Origin: Aquilonibacter sp963820185
Lineage (GTDB): Bacteria; Vulcanimicrobiota; Vulcanimicrobiia; Vulcanimicrobiales; Vulcanimicrobiaceae
DNA: 64,000 bases
Direction of reading: 5' to 3'
Assembly: GCA_963820185.1 (NCBI GenBank)
Contig: CAWFYV010000007.1
Location: 124,001 to 188,000, forward strand
Of this stretch, positions 61,118 to 64,000 are shown piece after piece. Position 1 is the first letter of the stretch. The number at the start of each line of letters is the position of its first letter. A model generated the notes under the pieces. It saw only the letters and a list, made by a program, of their open reading frames with translations. It had not been told where the DNA came from and did no database searches. A program made the translations under genes and the position numbers.

Positions 61118-61668
61118 TCAAAATCCTCTTCATCGCGCTCTCGCTTGCGCTCGACGTGTTTGCAGTGAGCATCGGGGTCGGAATTCGCGGCGGATCCAAG
61201 CGCGATCAAATTCGCATTGCCATCGCTTTTCCATGTGCCGAGATCGCGATGAACTGCCTGGGCGCATTGCTTGGGAAGGTGATCGGTCAGCTGATCGGCG
61301 ATGCGGCCGGCTACGTAGGCTTTGGCGCGCTCATCGCGGTCGGCGGCTACATGATCATCGAAGCGCGCAGCGATCTCTCGGACCGCTCGCCGATCGACCC
61401 TGGCAGCGGCTGGGGGCTCCTGGTCGCATCGCTTGCGATCAGTCTCGACTCTCTCGGCATCGGCTTCTCCATTCTTTTTGTCGGCGTACCGGTCGGCATC
61501 AGTCTCGTGGTCATCGGCGCGTTCGCGGTCGCTGCAACACTGCTCGGCTTGCGGCTCGGACGCATACTGGGGAGCCATGTCGAGGACGCAGCCGAGATGC
61601 TCGGCGGCGTGCTGCTTGCACTCACCGGCGTCATCTTTATCGCGCTCAAGGTGCTGCACATCGGCTAG
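61114..61668 (+). CDS. mntP: putative manganese efflux pump MntP
   Basis: A six-helix membrane transporter of the MntP/YebN family, exporting Mn2+ or related cations. The 184 residues carry the family signatures LALDVFAVSIGVGIRGG at helix 1 (Asp) and ASLAISLDSLGIGFS. The proper N-terminus (IKILFIALSL) requires starting at CTG 61114, which overlaps the response-regulator TGA as CTGA. The first canonical start, GTG 61156, would remove the helix 1 Asp. This is one of the clearest CTG starts in the window. Confidence 0.85.
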   Translation: MIKILFIALSLALDVFAVSIGVGIRGGSKRDQIRIAIAFPCAEIAMNCLGALLGKVIGQLIGDAAGYVGFGALIAVGGYMIIEARSDLSDRSPIDPGSGWGLLVASLAISLDSLGIGFSILFVGVPVGISLVVIGAFAVAATLLGLRLGRILGSHVEDAAEMLGGVLLALTGVIFIALKVLHIG

Positions 61669-61683
61669 CGGAAGCGCGGTGCC

Positions 61684-62580
61684 ATGCACGCGCAGGTGGG
61701 TGACTCGCTTCTGCAGTTGTGGCACGGCAGTGGTGCGCGCTCGCTCGTCGTCGTCGGGACGGGCAAGAACGTCGGAAAGACCGTGACCCTGCGCGCGATC
61801 TACCGCGCCTGTGTTGCTTCCGGTGGCGTCTGCGGAATTACGTCGATCGGCCGCGACGGCGAAGCCGTCGACGCCGTCGACGCGCTCGCCAAACCGCGCC
61901 TGTGGCTCGAACCGCAGACCGTCGTTGCGACCGCACGCGACGTCCTCCCGCGCTCGCCCGCGAGCGAGATTCTGGCGCTTCCGCCGCACGTGAGCGCGGC
62001 CGGCGCGCTCGCGTACGCACGCGTGCAGGCCGCGGCGCACTACGAACTCATCGGACCCCCAAACGCTTCGGCGTTGCGCGCCGTAATCGAGGAGCTCCTC
62101 GCCTTCGTCCCACGCGTCCTCGTCGACGGCGCGATCGATCGTATTGCGGCGCTCGCCGGCGGCGATGACGCCATCGTGGTCGCATGCGGCGCCGCTGCGG
62201 CGCGAACCTTGGACGAAGCAATCGACGATGTGCGTGCGCTTGTCGTGCGCTTACAAACGCCGCGGTTCGAGGGCGCAGATGAAAAGCTAGTGATCGAAGG
62301 TGCGCTTAGTGCTTCGCTGGCCGCGCGTTTGGTCCACGCACGCGAAAGGCGCACGATCGTCGTGCGCGATCCGACGCAAATCTTACTCGCCGGAAAAGCC
62401 GCGCTGCACGCATTCGAGCGTCTCACGATTCGTTGCGAGCGTCCCTTGCGCGTCGTCGCTGCCACGATAGCGTCGATCGGTCGCGAGCGCACCTTCGATC
62501 CACGCGCCTTTGGCCGCGCGGTTGCGCGCGCAACCGGCCTGCCGACCTTCGACGTCTACGCGGCGGAGCGCGCCGCGTGA
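61684..62580 (+). CDS. P-loop protein resembling lysine 5,6-aminomutase reactivase KamB
   Basis: A 298-residue P-loop ATPase/GTPase-like protein with Walker A GTGKNVGKTVT (about residues 26-36). The N-terminal VVVGTGKNVGKT and length fit KamB, the smaller partner of the MutS-like KamC reactivase described for the adenosylcobalamin-dependent lysine 5,6-aminomutase. The match is by overall pattern and by the directly following MutS-like gene, not by a database search. It overlaps that gene by 4 bp. If the assignment holds, the organism ferments or degrades lysine via beta-lysine. An alternative is a DNA-metabolism P-loop factor linked to a MutS homologue. Confidence 0.6.
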   Translation: MHAQVGDSLLQLWHGSGARSLVVVGTGKNVGKTVTLRAIYRACVASGGVCGITSIGRDGEAVDAVDALAKPRLWLEPQTVVATARDVLPRSPASEILALPPHVSAAGALAYARVQAAAHYELIGPPNASALRAVIEELLAFVPRVLVDGAIDRIAALAGGDDAIVVACGAAAARTLDEAIDDVRALVVRLQTPRFEGADEKLVIEGALSASLAARLVHARERRTIVVRDPTQILLAGKAALHAFERLTIRCERPLRVVAATIASIGRERTFDPRAFGRAVARATGLPTFDVYAAERAA

Positions 62581-64000
62581 AGACTGCCGGGCTCCTCGAT
62601 GATGCGAGCGCGCAAGCCATCGGCTTTGCATGGTTACGCGCAGCACTGGCGCCGGCCGGTGCCTACGGCGATGCGATCTTTGCCGAGATCGAACCTTTTG
62701 GTCCGGGCCAACAAGCTGGTGCGTCCGCGCGCGCGGAGCGGATCGCGCGCATCGCCGCGACGTATGACGACGCGCAACTCGACGCAATGCGCGAAATCTT
62801 GGGTGGCGCGCCCGATGCAAATGCCGCGATAGCACGCGCCTCGATGGGCGATCTCCTCGAGGACGCGAATTTACTCGAGTTGCAGCGTTTCTTTGACGCG
62901 TGTGCGCGTTTGGATGCGCTTACCACCGCGTGCGACGATCTGCCGCGTACGGCCAGCGCGGCGCTGCGGGCCTGTGCGCAGGCACTCGAGTGCGGCCGGA
63001 CCGGCGGTTTCGGCTTCTATCTCGACGATGCATTCGACGCGGTGCTCGGCGCGGCACGCGCGGCGCTAGCGCAGGTGCAGGCTGAATACGATGCCGCGCA
63101 AGGCCGTGCGCACGCCGCGATCGCCTCCGCGCTCGGTCGCGAAATTTCCATGCCGGAGTTCATCGTTATGCGCACCGATCTGCATGGGCCGTTGCCGCCG
63201 GGCGTGCGCGTTGTGCGTGAAACGCCGGTCTATCTACTCTGCGAGCTCGATGCGGACGAAAGCGTGCTGGCTGCCTTGCGCCGTCGCGATGAGGCTGCGG
63301 CGAACGTTGCGCGCGCCGAAGAGCACGTGCGCGCGCACCTCTCCGCGACGACTCGAGAGCATGCTGCGTCACTCGACGCAGCCGCGCGCGCGTTCGGCGA
63401 GGCCGATGTGCTGATCGCTGCCGCGCGCTTTACGCGCTTGCGAAAGTGTAGCGTTGCCGCTCTGAGCGACGATGGGCAGCTGCGCTTCGAGGGTGGCCGC
63501 TTCGTTCCGCTCGAGCTCGAGCTTGCGGTACAAGGTCGCGCGTTTACGCCGATCGATCTACGGCTCGACGGCGTCGCGGTGCTGACGGGTCCCAATATGG
63601 GCGGTAAGAGCGTTGCGCTACGCACGTGCGGATTGATCGTAACCTGCGCGGCGTTTGGCGTTCCCGTGCCGGCTGCGCGTGCCGCGGTTCCGTTGTTCGC
63701 GCAGATCGCGTGGCTTGGCGTCGGAACCGGCGATGGAGACGGGGCAGGCGGCTTACTCTCTTCGTTTGCACGCGAGATTGTGCGCCTGCGCGACGTCCTT
63801 GCAAGCGATACGACACCGCGGTTGATGCTCTTCGATGAGTTCGCGCGCACGACGACGCCGCGTGAAGGGAGGGCGCTGCTGATCGCGGTGATCGAGCGTT
63901 TGCAGCACGAGCGCGCGTGCGGCCTCGTGGCGACGCACCTCGGGGGCGTCGCCGAAGCGGCACACGTGCGTCACTACGCGGTGCGAGGGCTTCGCGGCAT
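62577..64000 (+). CDS. MutS-like ATPase, resembles KamC, 3' end outside window
   Basis: An open frame from GTG 62577 to the window edge (474 codons). The N-terminal part is helical, Ala-rich and coiled. The C-terminal part is a MutS ATPase core: Walker A LTGPNMGGKSVALRT (signature GPNMGGKS), the ABC-like region GTGDGDGAGGLLSSFAREIV, Walker B LMLFDEFARTTTPREGRALL and the switch ATHLGG. No mismatch-recognition or connector domain of MutS1 is seen. With the P-loop gene directly upstream this fits the KamC type. The right window edge cuts the gene shortly after the ATHLGG motif. Confidence 0.7.
   Translation, partial: MKTAGLLDDASAQAIGFAWLRAALAPAGAYGDAIFAEIEPFGPGQQAGASARAERIARIAATYDDAQLDAMREILGGAPDANAAIARASMGDLLEDANLLELQRFFDACARLDALTTACDDLPRTASAALRACAQALECGRTGGFGFYLDDAFDAVLGAARAALAQVQAEYDAAQGRAHAAIASALGREISMPEFIVMRTDLHGPLPPGVRVVRETPVYLLCELDADESVLAALRRRDEAAANVARAEEHVRAHLSATTREHAASLDAAARAFGEADVLIAAARFTRLRKCSVAALSDDGQLRFEGGRFVPLELELAVQGRAFTPIDLRLDGVAVLTGPNMGGKSVALRTCGLIVTCAAFGVPVPAARAAVPLFAQIAWLGVGTGDGDGAGGLLSSFAREIVRLRDVLASDTTPRLMLFDEFARTTTPREGRALLIAVIERLQHERACGLVATHLGGVAEAAHVRHYAVRGLRG

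Overview
The window is a dense, high-GC (roughly 60%) bacterial chromosome segment with about 58 protein genes, very short intergenic gaps and no rRNA, IS element, prophage or CRISPR array. It encodes a diderm envelope (TolC-type outer-membrane channel, periplasmic adaptor, lipoprotein, GT9 glycosyltransferase) together with LCP and polysaccharide-deacetylase functions usual in wall-rich lineages, RNase J, futalosine-pathway menaquinone genes and a one-chain glycyl-tRNA synthetase. This mix points to a poorly cultured diderm phylum; Eremiobacterota/WPS-2-like is my guess, and the sequence alone does not prove it.

Layout. 1-3.8 kb: minus-strand efflux operon (Yip1 protein, TolC, HlyD adaptor cut by the left edge). 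3.8-9.3 kb: RNase J, an EamA transporter, two tandem PilZ-type proteins and an isocitrate/isopropylmalate dehydrogenase family enzyme. 9.3-16.3 kb: FtsK, a frameshifted PAP2 phosphatase, mqnE-mqnA-mqnC and mnmA. 16.4-25.4 kb: RodZ-like protein, YajQ, RimO, LCP protein, polysaccharide deacetylase, NHL-type lipoprotein and a multi-GAF histidine kinase. 25.5-34.7 kb: SecA, an unknown GDPH-motif protein, prfB with its programmed frameshift, a DUF2079 membrane protein, GT9, a YbjQ-like protein, uracil-DNA glycosylase and RlmN.

34.7-38.4 kb is the accessory part: two diverged copies of a roughly 215-bp non-coding element bracket a VOC protein and an unknown membrane-anchored protein. They are followed by an exported unknown, a frameshifted glycosyltransferase and a shortened VOC gene. 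38.45-47.2 kb is a complete-looking branched-chain amino acid operon, ilvB-ilvN-ilvC-ilvD-ilvE-leuA-leuC-leuD. It is preceded by a promoter, a Leu/Val/Ile-rich leader peptide and an intrinsic terminator, a textbook attenuator. leuB is not in the operon, leuA lacks the usual allosteric domain, and leuC carries three single-base shifts.

47.3-64 kb: glycyl-tRNA synthetase, PPDK, an HD phosphohydrolase, dnaG and rpoD; exported unknowns and a KGG-repeat stress protein; a broken HEAT-repeat gene next to a cyclophilin; dtd, proline dehydrogenase, a single-domain response regulator and MntP. The right edge holds a P-loop/MutS-like pair resembling the lysine 5,6-aminomutase reactivase KamB/KamC.

Recurring themes are attenuation control of amino-acid synthesis, weak or non-canonical start codons (CTG, possibly ATC), six convergent gene pairs whose stop codons overlap by exactly 4 bp, and +1 frameshifts concentrated in four genes. 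The frameshifts need read-level confirmation before being called biology.
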